Below, piece by piece: positions 16,503-24,782 of a stretch of 64,000 bases of DNA. Position numbers and translations under genes: made by a program. Under the pieces are notes generated by a model. The model had not been told where the DNA came from. It did not search any database and was given only the letters and a program-made list of their open reading frames with translations. Each line of letters begins with the position of its first letter. Within the stretch, counting starts at the first letter, position 1. Source of the DNA: Cryobacterium sp. SO2 (lineage in GTDB: Bacteria > Actinomycetota > Actinomycetes > Actinomycetales > Microbacteriaceae); assembly GCF_026151165.2 (NCBI RefSeq), contig NZ_CP117849.1, forward strand, positions 3,658,001 to 3,722,000, given 5' to 3'.

Positions 16503-17428
16503 CCGAGGGCTGGCTGCCCGGCTGCGGCGGGAACAGTCCCGAAGTAGTACCCCGCTTCCAGGTCGTCGGCCAGGGTCGGTCCGGTCGGTGTCCAGCCGAA
16601 CCGTTCCTGGGTGAGGCGGCTGGATGTGGGGATGTCGAGGCCGAAGAAGGCGCCGATCCAACCGAAGTGCGCGCTCGCATCCTTGGGCGCGACCGAGACC
16701 ACCGGCAGGTCCAGGTGCCGCCCGATGACCTCGGCGATGTCCCGGGTGGCGATGCCCTCCTCGCTTACCGCGTGTACCACGGAGCCGGCCGGAGCCTCTT
16801 CCAGCGCCAGCCGCACCAGGCGCGCGGCATCGAGCCTGTGCACCGCCGGCCACCGGTTGGCGCCGTCGCCCACATAGCCGGAGACGCCCGTCGCCCGCGC
16901 GATGCCGACGATGGTGGACATGAAGCCGTGGTCACCGGCACCGTGCACGGTCGGGGCGAACCGCAGGCCCACCGCGCGCACGCCGCTCCCGGCATACTCC
17001 AACGCGAGGTTCTCGCTGCCGCCGCGCGGCGCATCCGGCCCGCTCAGCATGGAGACATCCAGCTCCGTCGCCACCCGGCCAGGGGTAAGTCCGGCCACAC
17101 CGGCCGCGAGCAGGAAGGGCCGGTCGGAGCCCGCCAGCGTGGTGGCCATCGCCTCCACGACGGCGCGCTCGGTGCGGCCGGCACCGGCGTAGTCGGAGAA
17201 GTCGTGCTTGAAGGCGAGGTGGATGACGCCGTCGGCCGCCGCGGCGCCCGCCCGCAAGCTGTCGAGGTCGTCGAGGCTGCCGCGATGCGCCGTGGCCCCC
17301 GCGGCGACGAGAGCGGCGGCCGACTGGTCGGAGCGGGCGAGGCCGACGACCTCGTGGCCGTTCTGGAGAAGTTCGGGAACAACGGCGGAGCCGATCCAAC
17401 CGGATGCACCGGTAACGAATACACGCAT
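16499..17428 (-). CDS. NAD-dependent epimerase/dehydratase-like SDR protein
   Basis: 309 residues of the extended or atypical SDR class. The N-terminal Rossmann motif is VTGASGWIGSAVV; the usual YxxxK is replaced by an atypical site around ENLALEY. Similar to NAD(P)-binding proteins annotated as epimerases of unknown substrate. A strong ribosome site (AGAAGGAGATC) precedes the ATG. It diverges from a TetR gene across 106 bases with twin operators, so it is probably the regulated target. Substrate and cofactor preference cannot be told. Confidence 0.85.
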   Translation of the reverse strand: MRVFVTGASGWIGSAVVPELLQNGHEVVGLARSDQSAAALVAAGATAHRGSLDDLDSLRAGAAAADGVIHLAFKHDFSDYAGAGRTERAVVEAMATTLAGSDRPFLLAAGVAGLTPGRVATELDVSMLSGPDAPRGGSENLALEYAGSGVRAVGLRFAPTVHGAGDHGFMSTIVGIARATGVSGYVGDGANRWPAVHRLDAARLVRLALEEAPAGSVVHAVSEEGIATRDIAEVIGRHLDLPVVSVAPKDASAHFGWIGAFFGLDIPTSSRLTQERFGWTPTGPTLADDLEAGYYFGTVPAAAGQPALG

Positions 17429-17470
17429 GAGAGTGATCTCCTTCTGGCCGGCGGCGAGGCCGGACCCTTG

Positions 17471-17519
17471 ATGTCAGTTACTGCCATCGACGGTAGCACA
17501 CCATGTCAGTCACCGACAT
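17471..17519. promoter_or_regulatory. Twin TetR operators between epimerase and tetR
   Basis: Two 17-base sites of form ATGTC-N-GT-N-AC-N-G(A/C)CAT: 17471-17487 (ATGTCAGTTACTGCCAT) and 17503-17519 (ATGTCAGTCACCGACAT, dyad symmetric apart from the variable bases). They are 32 bases apart, three helical turns. The second lies just upstream of the TetR gene -10 (TAGACT, 17523-17528), so self-repression plus control of the divergent gene is expected. Confidence 0.7.
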
Positions 17520-17534
17520 CACTAGACTGAACCC

Positions 17535-18101
17535 GTGGGACGATGGAAACCGGATGCGCGCGGGCGCCTGACCTTGAGCGCGCTCGAGCTCTTCGCCGAG
17601 CGCGGCTACGAGCAGACGACGGCGGCGGAGATCGCCGAGCGGGCCGGCGTGACCGAACGCACCTTCTTCCGCTACTTTCCCGACAAACGGGAAGTGCTCT
17701 TCATGGGCTCGAAGCACTTGCAGGACCTGGTCGTGGCCGCGATCGCGGCCGCCCCGGCTTCGACAGGACCGATCGACGTGGTGGGAGTCGCCATGGAGAG
17801 TGCTGCGGCTCTTCTCGAGGAGGACCGCGACTACGCCCGGCAGCGCTGGGCAGTCATCGCGGCCAACCCGAGCCTGCAGGAGCGTGAACTGCTCAAGTTG
17901 GCGACCCTGGGCGGCGAGGTCGCGGCGGCCCTTCGCGAGCGTGGCATCGCGGAGCTGCCCGCGAACCTGGCCGCCGAGTCCGGCGTCACCCTCTTCAAGA
18001 TCGCCTTCGAGACCTGGGTCGGCGACGCCCCCTCCGGCACCTTCACCGAGTGCATCCGCGACGCCCTCGCGCAGCTGAAAGAGCTGGCCGCGGGCGCCTG
18101 A
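17535..18101 (+). CDS. TetR family transcriptional regulator
   Basis: 188 residues. The N-terminal helix-turn-helix is ALELFAERGYEQTTAAEIAERAGVTERTFFRYFPDK (reported here in outline, residues 14-49), the standard TetR signature; the C-terminal ligand domain is unremarkable. Divergent from the epimerase gene, with two matching operators in between, so a local ligand-responsive repressor is the likely role. The GTG is exactly six bases after TAGACT and lacks a ribosome site, so the mRNA is probably leaderless. It converges on cofC with a 21-base gap. Confidence 0.9.
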   Translation: MGRWKPDARGRLTLSALELFAERGYEQTTAAEIAERAGVTERTFFRYFPDKREVLFMGSKHLQDLVVAAIAAAPASTGPIDVVGVAMESAAALLEEDRDYARQRWAVIAANPSLQERELLKLATLGGEVAAALRERGIAELPANLAAESGVTLFKIAFETWVGDAPSGTFTECIRDALAQLKELAAGA

Positions 18102-18122
18102 CCGGCTCCGCAGGGCGTTCGT

Positions 18123-18809
18123 CTAGTCCGGGATCGCCTGCGAGCGGGCGATGAGTGCGCTGGTATGCGCTCCGACACCTCGGCGCAGCACCTCGGCGAG
18201 GTTGTCGACGGTGTCGACGTCGCGCCGGATCGACGCGGTGGCAGGCAGGTCGAGCGGCCGGTGGCCGGCGGCCTCGTGCGCGGCCCGCGATCCGATCCCG
18301 AATTGCGGGGTCAGGGGCACGCCGGCCCTGGCGAGCAGGGCGGTGGTGCCGGCGCCCTCCTCGTCGGCGACCATGGCCCGGTCGTGAGCGGATGCGATGC
18401 TCAGGGTCGTCTCCACGTCCGCCACGGTGAGGGCGGGCAGGTCCCCGGTGAGCACCGCGATGTGGCTCAGCGGGTAGCGCTCCTGCGCCACCCGGATGCC
18501 CTCGGTGATGGCCGCATTGAGCGGGTCGCGAGGTGCCGCATCCGGCCCGCTCGGGGCATCCAAAACGGATGTCTGCGGCAGCTCGGGCACGATCTGGGCG
18601 CCCAGGGCGGCCAGAGGCGCGGCCGCACCGGGGTCGTTGGTGACCACGAGCACCTGCCGCACCATCTCGGCGGCGAGCAGGGCCGCGACAGTGTCGAGCG
18701 CGAACGCTTCGGCGAGCGCGCCGCGCGCCGGGAAGGTCTCGGGCAGGTCCCCCAGCCGGCTCTTCGCCGTGGCGCTGCCCTTGACCGGCACCACGCACAC
18801 CCAACTCAC
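18123..18809 (-). CDS. cofC: 2-phospho-L-lactate (PEP) guanylyltransferase (CofC/FbiD)
   Basis: 228 residues opening with VCVVPVKGSATAKSRLGDL, the nucleotide-binding start of CofC, followed by VVTNDPG and the VLTGDLPALT metal loop, then FGIGSRAAHEAAG. The enzyme activates 2-phospho-L-lactate or phosphoenolpyruvate with GTP to give the donor used by CofD. The ATG overlaps the cofE stop by four bases, so the two are coupled in one operon with the oxidoreductase gene upstream. Confidence 0.93.
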   Translation of the reverse strand: MSWVCVVPVKGSATAKSRLGDLPETFPARGALAEAFALDTVAALLAAEMVRQVLVVTNDPGAAAPLAALGAQIVPELPQTSVLDAPSGPDAAPRDPLNAAITEGIRVAQERYPLSHIAVLTGDLPALTVADVETTLSIASAHDRAMVADEEGAGTTALLARAGVPLTPQFGIGSRAAHEAAGHRPLDLPATASIRRDVDTVDNLAEVLRRGVGAHTSALIARSQAIPD

Positions 18810-19813
18810 GCCGGTGCGGTTCCGCGAGAAGCCACTTCACGCCCAGTTGTCCCGCGAGTTGCTTCAAAATCCCCCTTGGGGAGCGCTGAAAGGGCACTTT
18901 GCGGCAAGTCGGCAACAGAATTTTCGCGAGTTGCTTCAAAATCCCCCTTGGGGAGTGCTGAAGGGGCACTTTGCGGCAAGTCGGCGGAAGAAATCTGAGC
19001 CGGCGCAGCTGCAGCACCAGCCGCCGCCACCCCCGCCGTATACCCCTCCGCATACGCCTCAGCGCTGCCGACCCGGAACATGTCGTTCGCGCTGTCGCGG
19101 AGCAACCGCCGCGCGCCCCGGTCCCCCGCGTCAACCGGCCCGACCAGCTGCCCCAGACCGCGCAGCACGGCCACCGGGTTGCCGCTGGTCTTGCCCTTGA
19201 TCAGGTCGGCGGCGCCGGCGATCTCGTCCGCGACTGCGGCGACGGTCACGTCGAGGCGACGACCGTGCGCATCCGTACTGCCCCGCAGGTCGTCGAGCAC
19301 GGCCAGCCCGGCGGCGCCGATGGCAATGTCGGTCTGGCCGTCACGCCACGGGCGACCAACGGTGTCGGTGATCAGCACCCCGAGGTGCAGCCCGGTGGCC
19401 TCGCGCAGGGCTGTGCAGAGGGCGCGGGCGGAGGCATCCGGGTCGACGGGCAGCAGCAGCACTGTGCCCTGCTCCACGTTGCTGGCGTCCACACCCGCGG
19501 CGGCCATCACCAGGCCCTGCCGGTTCTCGACGATGCGGGTGACCCCGCCCGGATGCGCGCGGGTCGCCACGACTCGCACCGTCTCGTCGGTGATGGCCTG
19601 CTCGCGGTCGGTCGCGGCAACCTGGCGGCCCTCGGCCTTGGAGACGATCTTGCTCGTGACGGCCAGGATGTCGCCGTCGGCCAGGCGGGACGCCGCCGGT
19701 CCGGCGGCGGCGAGGATGATCGCGGCGAGGTCGTCGCCGGCGCGGATCTCGCCGATGCCGGGCAGCACGAACACCTCGAGCCGGGGGCGTGCTCCGTCAG
19801 CCGTGACAGGCAT
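18806..19813 (-). CDS. cofE: F420-0:gamma-glutamyl ligase (CofE), with repeat-derived C-terminal tail
   Basis: 335 residues. CofE core, about 1-270: VLPGIGEIRAGDDLA, DGDILAVTSKIVSKAEGR, VLITDTVGRPWRDGQTDIAIG and LIKGKTSGNPVAVLRGLG. It adds glutamates to F420-0. Unlike mycobacterial FbiB there is no C-terminal nitroreductase-like domain. Instead the last 60 residues contain two 24-residue repeats (ADLPQSALSALPKGDFEATR) encoded by a DNA repeat at 18853-18985 inserted in frame. The ATG at 19813 is two bases after the upstream oxidoreductase stop. The apparent longer frame to 20074 overlaps that gene and is rejected. Confidence 0.92.
   Translation of the reverse strand: MPVTADGARPRLEVFVLPGIGEIRAGDDLAAIILAAAGPAASRLADGDILAVTSKIVSKAEGRQVAATDREQAITDETVRVVATRAHPGGVTRIVENRQGLVMAAAGVDASNVEQGTVLLLPVDPDASARALCTALREATGLHLGVLITDTVGRPWRDGQTDIAIGAAGLAVLDDLRGSTDAHGRRLDVTVAAVADEIAGAADLIKGKTSGNPVAVLRGLGQLVGPVDAGDRGARRLLRDSANDMFRVGSAEAYAEGYTAGVAAAGAAAAPAQISSADLPQSAPSALPKGDFEATRENSVADLPQSALSALPKGDFEATRGTTGREVASRGTAPA
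18853..18985. repeat. Two 61-bp direct repeats (72-bp period) inside the cofE 3' end
   Basis: Copies at 18853-18913 and 18925-18985 start CGCGAGTTGCTTCAAAATCC and end CTTTGCGGCAAGTCGGC; only a few bases differ. The centre (CCCCCTTGGGG) is palindromic. The period of 72 bases equals 24 codons, so the cofE frame is kept through both. The style resembles an intergenic repeat captured at a gene end. Confidence 0.9.
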
Positions 19814-19815
19814 CG

Positions 19816-20817
19816 CTACCGGGCGAGCTTCGGCAGCACGTCGCGGCCGAAGACGTCGATCCACTGGCGCTGGTTGCGGCCCACGTTGTGCAGGTAGATC
19901 TTGTCGAAGCCGAGGTCGACGAACTTCTGGATGTAAGCGCGGTGGTCGTCGGGATCGGCGGAGATGATCATCCGGCCCTCGAAGTCCTCCGGGCGCACCA
20001 GCTTGGCCATCTGCTCGAACTCGAACGGTGAGCGGATGTCGCCCTTGGGGAATTTCATGCCGCCGTTGGGCCACTCGTGCAGAGCGTTGGCCATGGCCTC
20101 CTCGTCGGTCTCAGCCCAGCTCATGTGCAGCTGCAGCACCTTGGGCATGGTCGACGGGTCCTTGCCGGCTTCGCGGGCGCCGTCGTCGAACTTGCCGAAC
20201 AGCATGGAGATCTTCTCCAGCGGGGCACCCACGGTGATGAGGCCGTCGGCGTGCCGGCCGGCGCGCTTGGCGGTGACCGGACCGGCGGTGGCCACGAGGA
20301 TCTCCGGCGCGACCTCGGGCATGGTCCACAGCCGGGTGGACTCGAGCTTGAAGAACTGGCCGGAATGCTTGACGTCCTTACCGGCGATGGATGCGGCGAA
20401 CAGCTTCGAGATGATCTCGATGGCCTCGAACATGCGGTTGATGCGCTCGGGCGCCTCGGGCCAGTAGCCACCGACGATGTGCTCGTTGAGCGCCTCGCCG
20501 GACCCGAGGCCCAGCCAGTGCCGGCCGGGGTACATCGAAGCGAGTGTGGCGGAGGCCTGCGCCACCATCGCGGGGTGCCAGCGGAAGGTGGGCGCGGTGA
20601 CGCCCGGGCCCATGTCGCCCTTGGTGCGCTCACCGATCGCGGCGAGCACGCTCCACACGAACGAGGACTCGCCCTGGGCGGGCACCCAGGGCTGGAAGTG
20701 GTCGGCCGCCATCACGCCGGAGAAGCCGTGCTCTTCCGCATAGACCGACAGTGCCACCGCCTCGGCGGGGGCGAACTGCTCCAACATGGCCGCGTAACCG
20801 ATCTGCAATTCCGACAT
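19816..20817 (-). CDS. F420-dependent LLM-class oxidoreductase (FGD-like)
   Basis: 333 residues of the bacterial luciferase-like (alpha/beta)8 family. Motifs: MAADHFQPW near residue 37, WLGLGSGEALNEHIVGG (about 105-120), ILVATAGPVTAKRAGRHADGLIT and the C-terminal DKIYLHNVGRNQ, which resemble the F420-dependent glucose-6-phosphate dehydrogenase branch (TIGR03557-like). Co-transcription with cofE and cofC (two-base gap) strongly supports F420 as cofactor. Substrate may be a sugar phosphate or another alcohol; not decided. ATG at 20817 chosen because the longer frame runs through the divergent xth gene. Confidence 0.9.
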   Translation of the reverse strand: MSELQIGYAAMLEQFAPAEAVALSVYAEEHGFSGVMAADHFQPWVPAQGESSFVWSVLAAIGERTKGDMGPGVTAPTFRWHPAMVAQASATLASMYPGRHWLGLGSGEALNEHIVGGYWPEAPERINRMFEAIEIISKLFAASIAGKDVKHSGQFFKLESTRLWTMPEVAPEILVATAGPVTAKRAGRHADGLITVGAPLEKISMLFGKFDDGAREAGKDPSTMPKVLQLHMSWAETDEEAMANALHEWPNGGMKFPKGDIRSPFEFEQMAKLVRPEDFEGRMIISADPDDHRAYIQKFVDLGFDKIYLHNVGRNQRQWIDVFGRDVLPKLAR

Positions 20818-20886
20818 ACAGCCATCCTGCCACTCACGTGTGTCGGCGAGGTTTCTGGGGCGGCCACGCCAAATAGGCTTAGGCAC

Positions 20887-21723
20887 ATGCGCATCGCCAC
20901 CTGGAACGTCAACTCCATCCGTGCCCGCGTCGACCGGGTGGTCGACTGGATGGTGCGGGAGGACATCGACGTGCTCGCCATGCAGGAGATCAAGTGCAAG
21001 CCGGAGCAGTTCCCCGCGCAGGCCTTCGAGGACGCCGGCTACGAGCTGGCCATCCACGGACTCAGCCAGTGGAACGGCGTGGCGTTCGCCAGCCGGCACG
21101 AGATGACGGATGTGGTCACCGCGTTCCCCGAGATGCCCGGCTTCCTCAAGGGTGAAGAGGGCCCCGGGCTGCCGCTGGAGGCCCGTGCGCTCGGTGTGAC
21201 CGTGGACGACATGCGGCTGTGGAGCCTCTACGTGCCCAACGGCCGTTCGCTCGACGACCCGCACTACGTGTACAAGCTGGACTGGCTGGCACGGCTGAAG
21301 ACCCACGCCGCTGACGAGCTGGCCCGCAACCCCCGCCTCGCGATGGCGCTGATGGGCGACTGGAACGTGGCCCCGCTGGACTCCGACGTAGGTGACCCCA
21401 ACCTGGTGCCCGGCGTCTCCACCCACATCTCACCGGCAGAGCGCAGCGCCTTCGAGGCGTTCGAGGCGGCGGGCTTCACCGATGTGGTGCGCCCGATCGT
21501 GCCGGACGGCTTCACCTACTGGGACTACAAGGCGCTGCGCTTCCCGCGCAACGAGGGCCTGCGCATCGACTTCATCCTCGGCTCCCCCGCGTTCGGCGAG
21601 CTGGTGACGGATGCGAGCATCCACCGCGACGAGCGCAAGGGCGACGCCCCGAGCGACCACGTGCCCGTGCTGGTGGACCTCGAGACCGACGACGAGGACG
21701 ACGACCGCCCGATGATCTTCTAG
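20887..21723 (+). CDS. xth: Exodeoxyribonuclease III / AP endonuclease
   Basis: 278 residues of the EEP nuclease family. MRIATWNVNSIRARVDRV start, the metal-binding Glu in MQEIKCK, LYVPNGRSLDDPHYVYKL, MGDWNVAP, IDFIL and the catalytic SDHVPVLVDLE near the end. It repairs abasic and 3'-blocked DNA. The acidic tail (DDEDDD) is an extension. A TAGGCT hexamer lies seven bases before the ATG with no ribosome site, so the mRNA may be leaderless. Converges on the tetR gene with a four-base overlap. Confidence 0.95.
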   Translation: MRIATWNVNSIRARVDRVVDWMVREDIDVLAMQEIKCKPEQFPAQAFEDAGYELAIHGLSQWNGVAFASRHEMTDVVTAFPEMPGFLKGEEGPGLPLEARALGVTVDDMRLWSLYVPNGRSLDDPHYVYKLDWLARLKTHAADELARNPRLAMALMGDWNVAPLDSDVGDPNLVPGVSTHISPAERSAFEAFEAAGFTDVVRPIVPDGFTYWDYKALRFPRNEGLRIDFILGSPAFGELVTDASIHRDERKGDAPSDHVPVLVDLETDDEDDDRPMIF

Positions 21724-22364
21724 CGGTCTCGCCCACCCCCGGCGGGTGCCCGCAGGCCGTCGAGCACGATCGCGAGAAGATGACGGGATCGTTCGTCCCA
21801 ATCGGCCTCCTCGAGTCGCGTGAGGAAGCCGATCAGGCTGATCACGTCGTGGGCATCGACATCCGCTCGAATCACGCTGGCAGCGCGACCGGAGTCGAGC
21901 AGCAGCGTGATGGCCTCGCCGATGGGGCCGAGGCTGCGCGCGCTGAGATCTTTCCAGACCGAGGCCTCTAGGGCCGCGAAGACTCCGCGCTTGACACGGG
22001 CGTAGTCGGCAACGCGGTCGAACCAGAGTGCGAGCGCATCGAGCGGCGCTTCGGTCTGAAGGAGGCTGCGGGCCAGGGCAACGAGTTCGTCGACATCGTG
22101 CCGGTACACCTCGACGAGCAGGTCGGCGCGAGTCGGAAAGTGCCGGTAGAGAGTGCCCTGGCCCACGCCGGCCTGCTGGGCGATCGCGTTCAGCCGCAAC
22201 TCGCCGTCTGGCCCGGCGGCCGCAATCGCGTCGCGGGCCGCCGCGACGATGCGAGCGCGGTTGTTTCGGGCGTCTGCCCGGGGCGTTGACGGGTTCATTG
22301 GCTTCCACGGAGACATCGGTTGCTTAAACGGACAGGTGTCCGTATCGTTGAGCAAAGCGGACAC
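21720..22364 (-). CDS. TetR family transcriptional regulator
   Basis: 214 residues if the leaderless GTG at 22364 is used (TAGAGT, minus strand 22376-22371, lies exactly six bases upstream); ATGs at 22316 and 22298 give shorter forms nearer to usual TetR length. Helix-turn-helix ARIVAAARDAIAAAG and QQAGVGQGTLYRHFPTRADL. The C-terminal region resembles the TetR group with a DUF-type SBP-like ligand pocket. It is divergent from an SDR gene and two GGACA/TGTCC operators lie between, one on top of the 22364 start. Confidence 0.88.
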   Translation of the reverse strand: MSALLNDTDTCPFKQPMSPWKPMNPSTPRADARNNRARIVAAARDAIAAAGPDGELRLNAIAQQAGVGQGTLYRHFPTRADLLVEVYRHDVDELVALARSLLQTEAPLDALALWFDRVADYARVKRGVFAALEASVWKDLSARSLGPIGEAITLLLDSGRAASVIRADVDAHDVISLIGFLTRLEEADWDERSRHLLAIVLDGLRAPAGGGRDR

Positions 22365-22371
22365 GTGTCCA
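22329..22371. promoter_or_regulatory. Paired GGACA-TGTCC operators of the TetR/SDR divergon
   Basis: CGGACAGGTGTCCG (22329-22342) and CGGACACGTGTCCA (22358-22371), dyads 29 bases apart. A plus-strand -10 candidate, TATCGT (22343-22348), lies between them. Occupation would block both the SDR promoter and the TetR start. Confidence 0.7.
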
Positions 22372-22395
22372 CTCTAACGAAACGAACGATGGGCC

Positions 22396-23142
22396 ATGAA
22401 AATGAACGACATCACCGGCACGGTAGTTGCCATCACGGGAGCAAGCAGCGGCATCGGCGAGGCAACGGCACGACTTCTTGCGGAGCATGGTGCCCTCGTC
22501 GCGCTCGGGGCCCGTCGCACCGACCGACTGGACAGCCTCGTGGCGGAGATTGTCGCGGGAGGCGGGCGGGCCATCGCGTGCGAGGTCGACGTCACGTCAG
22601 CATCGACGGTCGTGGACTTCGTCGCTCGCACCGTCGATGCGTTCGGCCGGCTGGATGTCTTCGTCGGAAACGCCGGGGTCTCCTCTCTGTCGCCGATCAG
22701 TGAACTCGACACCGCTGGCTGGTCGTCGATGATCGACGTGAACCTCCGCGGCGTCCTGAACGGCATCGCTGCAGCGATGCCGGTGTTCCAGACGCAGGGC
22801 CGCGGGCATTTCGTGACCACGGTCTCCACGTCGGGAATCAAGATCGTGCCGACCCAGGCCGTCTATGCGGCCACGAAGAACGCCGTCAGAACCCTGATGG
22901 AAGGCCTGCGACAGGAGTCGACGGATGGTGTCCTGCGCACAACATCGATCTCACCCGGCTACGTGCAGACGGAACTCGTCGACGCAATCGCGGACGTTCG
23001 CATCCGCGAGGCTGCGCAGGCGTCGATGGCGACCATGGGCATCCCCGCGGCAGCCGTGGCCCGGGCGATAGCGTTCGCGATCGAGCAGCCCCACGACGTC
23101 GAAATCGGCGACCTCACGATCAGGCCGACGCGTCAAGGCTGA
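22396..23142 (+). CDS. Short-chain dehydrogenase/reductase
   Basis: 248 residues, classical SDR. Cofactor loop VAITGASSGIGEATARLL, acidic DVTSAS, structural NAG in VFVGNAGVSS, catalytic Ser in VSTSGIK and Tyr/Lys in VYAATKNAV, then SPGYVQTELVD. The ALGARR after the second strand favours NADP(H). The C terminus resembles YdfG-like or clavulanate-type reductases that use small aldehydes or keto acids, but substrate is open. Likely target of the divergent TetR. ATG at 22396; a nearby out-of-family ATG at 22390 is not in frame. Confidence 0.92.
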   Translation: MKMNDITGTVVAITGASSGIGEATARLLAEHGALVALGARRTDRLDSLVAEIVAGGGRAIACEVDVTSASTVVDFVARTVDAFGRLDVFVGNAGVSSLSPISELDTAGWSSMIDVNLRGVLNGIAAAMPVFQTQGRGHFVTTVSTSGIKIVPTQAVYAATKNAVRTLMEGLRQESTDGVLRTTSISPGYVQTELVDAIADVRIREAAQASMATMGIPAAAVARAIAFAIEQPHDVEIGDLTIRPTRQG

Positions 23143-23181
23143 GGCTCGACCGGTGGGAGCGGGGTCGCCCATACTTAACGC

Positions 23182-23796
23182 ATGTCTCCTGCCGCATCCG
23201 CGAACGAGAGCGCGCCACAAGCCGCCGACGTTCCCGTCACCGTGTCCATCCGCCGCCGGGTCGACCCCGACCGGTTCGACGAGGCCACCCACTGGGTGCA
23301 GACCGGGATGGACCTCGCCAACGAGTACCCGGGCTTCCTCGGCTCCGGCTGGGTGCGCGCGCACGCCGGCTCCGGCCACTGGCACATGCTCTACAAGTTC
23401 CAGGATGCCGCCTCCCTGGATGCCTGGGAGAACTCGATTGCCCGCACCAGCTGGTTGCACGAGGGCGAGGGCCTGGTGCTCGAGTCGCACGTGGTCAAGC
23501 GCACCGGCATCGAGGGCTGGTTCGACGAGTCCCAGGCCAATGCCGGTCCGTCCTCGCCGATCCAACCGCCGCGGTGGAAGCAGGCCGTAGCCATCGGGCT
23601 TGGCTTCTTCCCGCTGAACGTGATCTTTACCTACCTGGTCACCGGCGTCGACCCGCAGTGGAACGACATCCCGACGGTGCTGCGCATCCTGCTGACCACC
23701 TTCGTGATGGCGCCAACGATGACCTACCTGGTGATGCCGTTCATCACCCGCAGGCTGCGGCCGTGGCTGCAGAAGGCCCCGCGACAGAAGGCCTGA
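23182..23796 (+). CDS. Antibiotic-biosynthesis-monooxygenase (ABM) domain membrane protein
   Basis: 204 residues. Residues 18-110 form a dimeric alpha/beta-barrel (ABM-like: VSIRRRVDPDRFDEATHWV, then FQDAASLDAWENS). After a loop, two membrane spans follow (GFFPLNVIFTYLVTG and LLTTFVMAPTMTYLVMPF), the COG3224 arrangement. The domain usually binds small hydrophobic or haem-like ligands; here it would be tethered on the cytoplasmic face. Function unknown. A CATACT hexamer six bases before the ATG may be the -10 of a leaderless message. Confidence 0.85.
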   Translation: MSPAASANESAPQAADVPVTVSIRRRVDPDRFDEATHWVQTGMDLANEYPGFLGSGWVRAHAGSGHWHMLYKFQDAASLDAWENSIARTSWLHEGEGLVLESHVVKRTGIEGWFDESQANAGPSSPIQPPRWKQAVAIGLGFFPLNVIFTYLVTGVDPQWNDIPTVLRILLTTFVMAPTMTYLVMPFITRRLRPWLQKAPRQKA

Positions 23797-23814
23797 CCTG
23801 GCCAGGGAGCGCTC

Positions 23815-24735
23815 TTAGGCGAGCAGCGCCGCCACGATCACCAGCGCCGGGATCGCGGCGATGGTCGTGACGAGCACGGTGTCGCGAGTCACCACCTCAC
23901 CGCGGCCGTAACGGGAGGCGAAGTTGAAGATGTTCTGCGCCGTGGGCAGGGCGCTCACCGTGACCACCGCGAACAGCTCGGTGCCGGCGAGCCCGAACAC
24001 GAACCGGCCGATCAGGTAGGCGAGCACGGGCATCAGCACCACCTTGATCAGCGCGGCTACGGCCACCTGCTTGCGCCCGGTGCCGGCCTGCAGCAGCCGC
24101 TGGCCGTGCAGCGACATGCCGAACGACATCAGGACGAGCGGGATGGCGGCGCCGCCGATGATCTCCAGCGGCGCGATCACGGCGTCGGGCACCGGGATGC
24201 CGATGGCTGCGACGATCACGCCCAGGACCGAGGCGATGATCATGGGGTTGCGCAGCGGCTGGGTGAGGATGCCCCGCACCGACACCCGGCCGCGGGTGGA
24301 GGCGTCCAGGATGGTGAGTGTGATGGGAGCCAGCACGAGCAGCTGCAACAACAGCACGGGAGCCACGTACTGGGCGCTGCCGAGCACGTAGATCGCCACG
24401 GGCAGGCCGATGTTGTTGGCGTTCACGTAGGTGGCGCTCGTGGCGCCGAGCACGGTCTCGGCTACGGGCGCGCGGAAGAACAGCCGGGCCAACAGCAGGT
24501 AGAGCAGCATGCCGATGACCACGGCGCACAGCACCGTGGCGAGGAACGCGGAGAACAGCACGCGCACATCCGCGTGGGCGAGCACCGTGAACAGCAGCGC
24601 CGGGGTGGCCACGAAGAACGCGATGCGGTTGAGCACCCGGCCGGCGCTCTCGCCGGCCACGCCGGTGCGCTCCACGATGTACCCCACCAGGATCACAAAC
24701 CCGATGATGGAGAACCCGACCAGCACACCGCCCAT
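23815..24735 (-). CDS. AEC family (auxin efflux carrier) transporter
   Basis: 306 residues with ten hydrophobic spans in a 5+5 arrangement and the conserved polar crossovers NANNIGLPV (about residue 103) and ALPTAQNIFNFA (near 270). AEC carriers move small organic acids such as malate or malonate, or act as efflux proteins. Monocistronic, leaderless by the TAGGCT hexamer six bases from the ATG, and convergent with the ABM gene. Substrate not predictable. Confidence 0.92.
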   Translation of the reverse strand: MGGVLVGFSIIGFVILVGYIVERTGVAGESAGRVLNRIAFFVATPALLFTVLAHADVRVLFSAFLATVLCAVVIGMLLYLLLARLFFRAPVAETVLGATSATYVNANNIGLPVAIYVLGSAQYVAPVLLLQLLVLAPITLTILDASTRGRVSVRGILTQPLRNPMIIASVLGVIVAAIGIPVPDAVIAPLEIIGGAAIPLVLMSFGMSLHGQRLLQAGTGRKQVAVAALIKVVLMPVLAYLIGRFVFGLAGTELFAVVTVSALPTAQNIFNFASRYGRGEVVTRDTVLVTTIAAIPALVIVAALLA

Positions 24736-24782
24736 CCTTCGAGCCTAGGGCCCCCGGAACCAGGGGCCCGTCGGCTGCCGGG

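Noticed and set aside
19814..20074. An N-terminal extension of CofE
   Set aside because: Overlaps the oxidoreductase gene on the same strand and lacks sequence match; the ATG at 19813 starts the normal family sequence.
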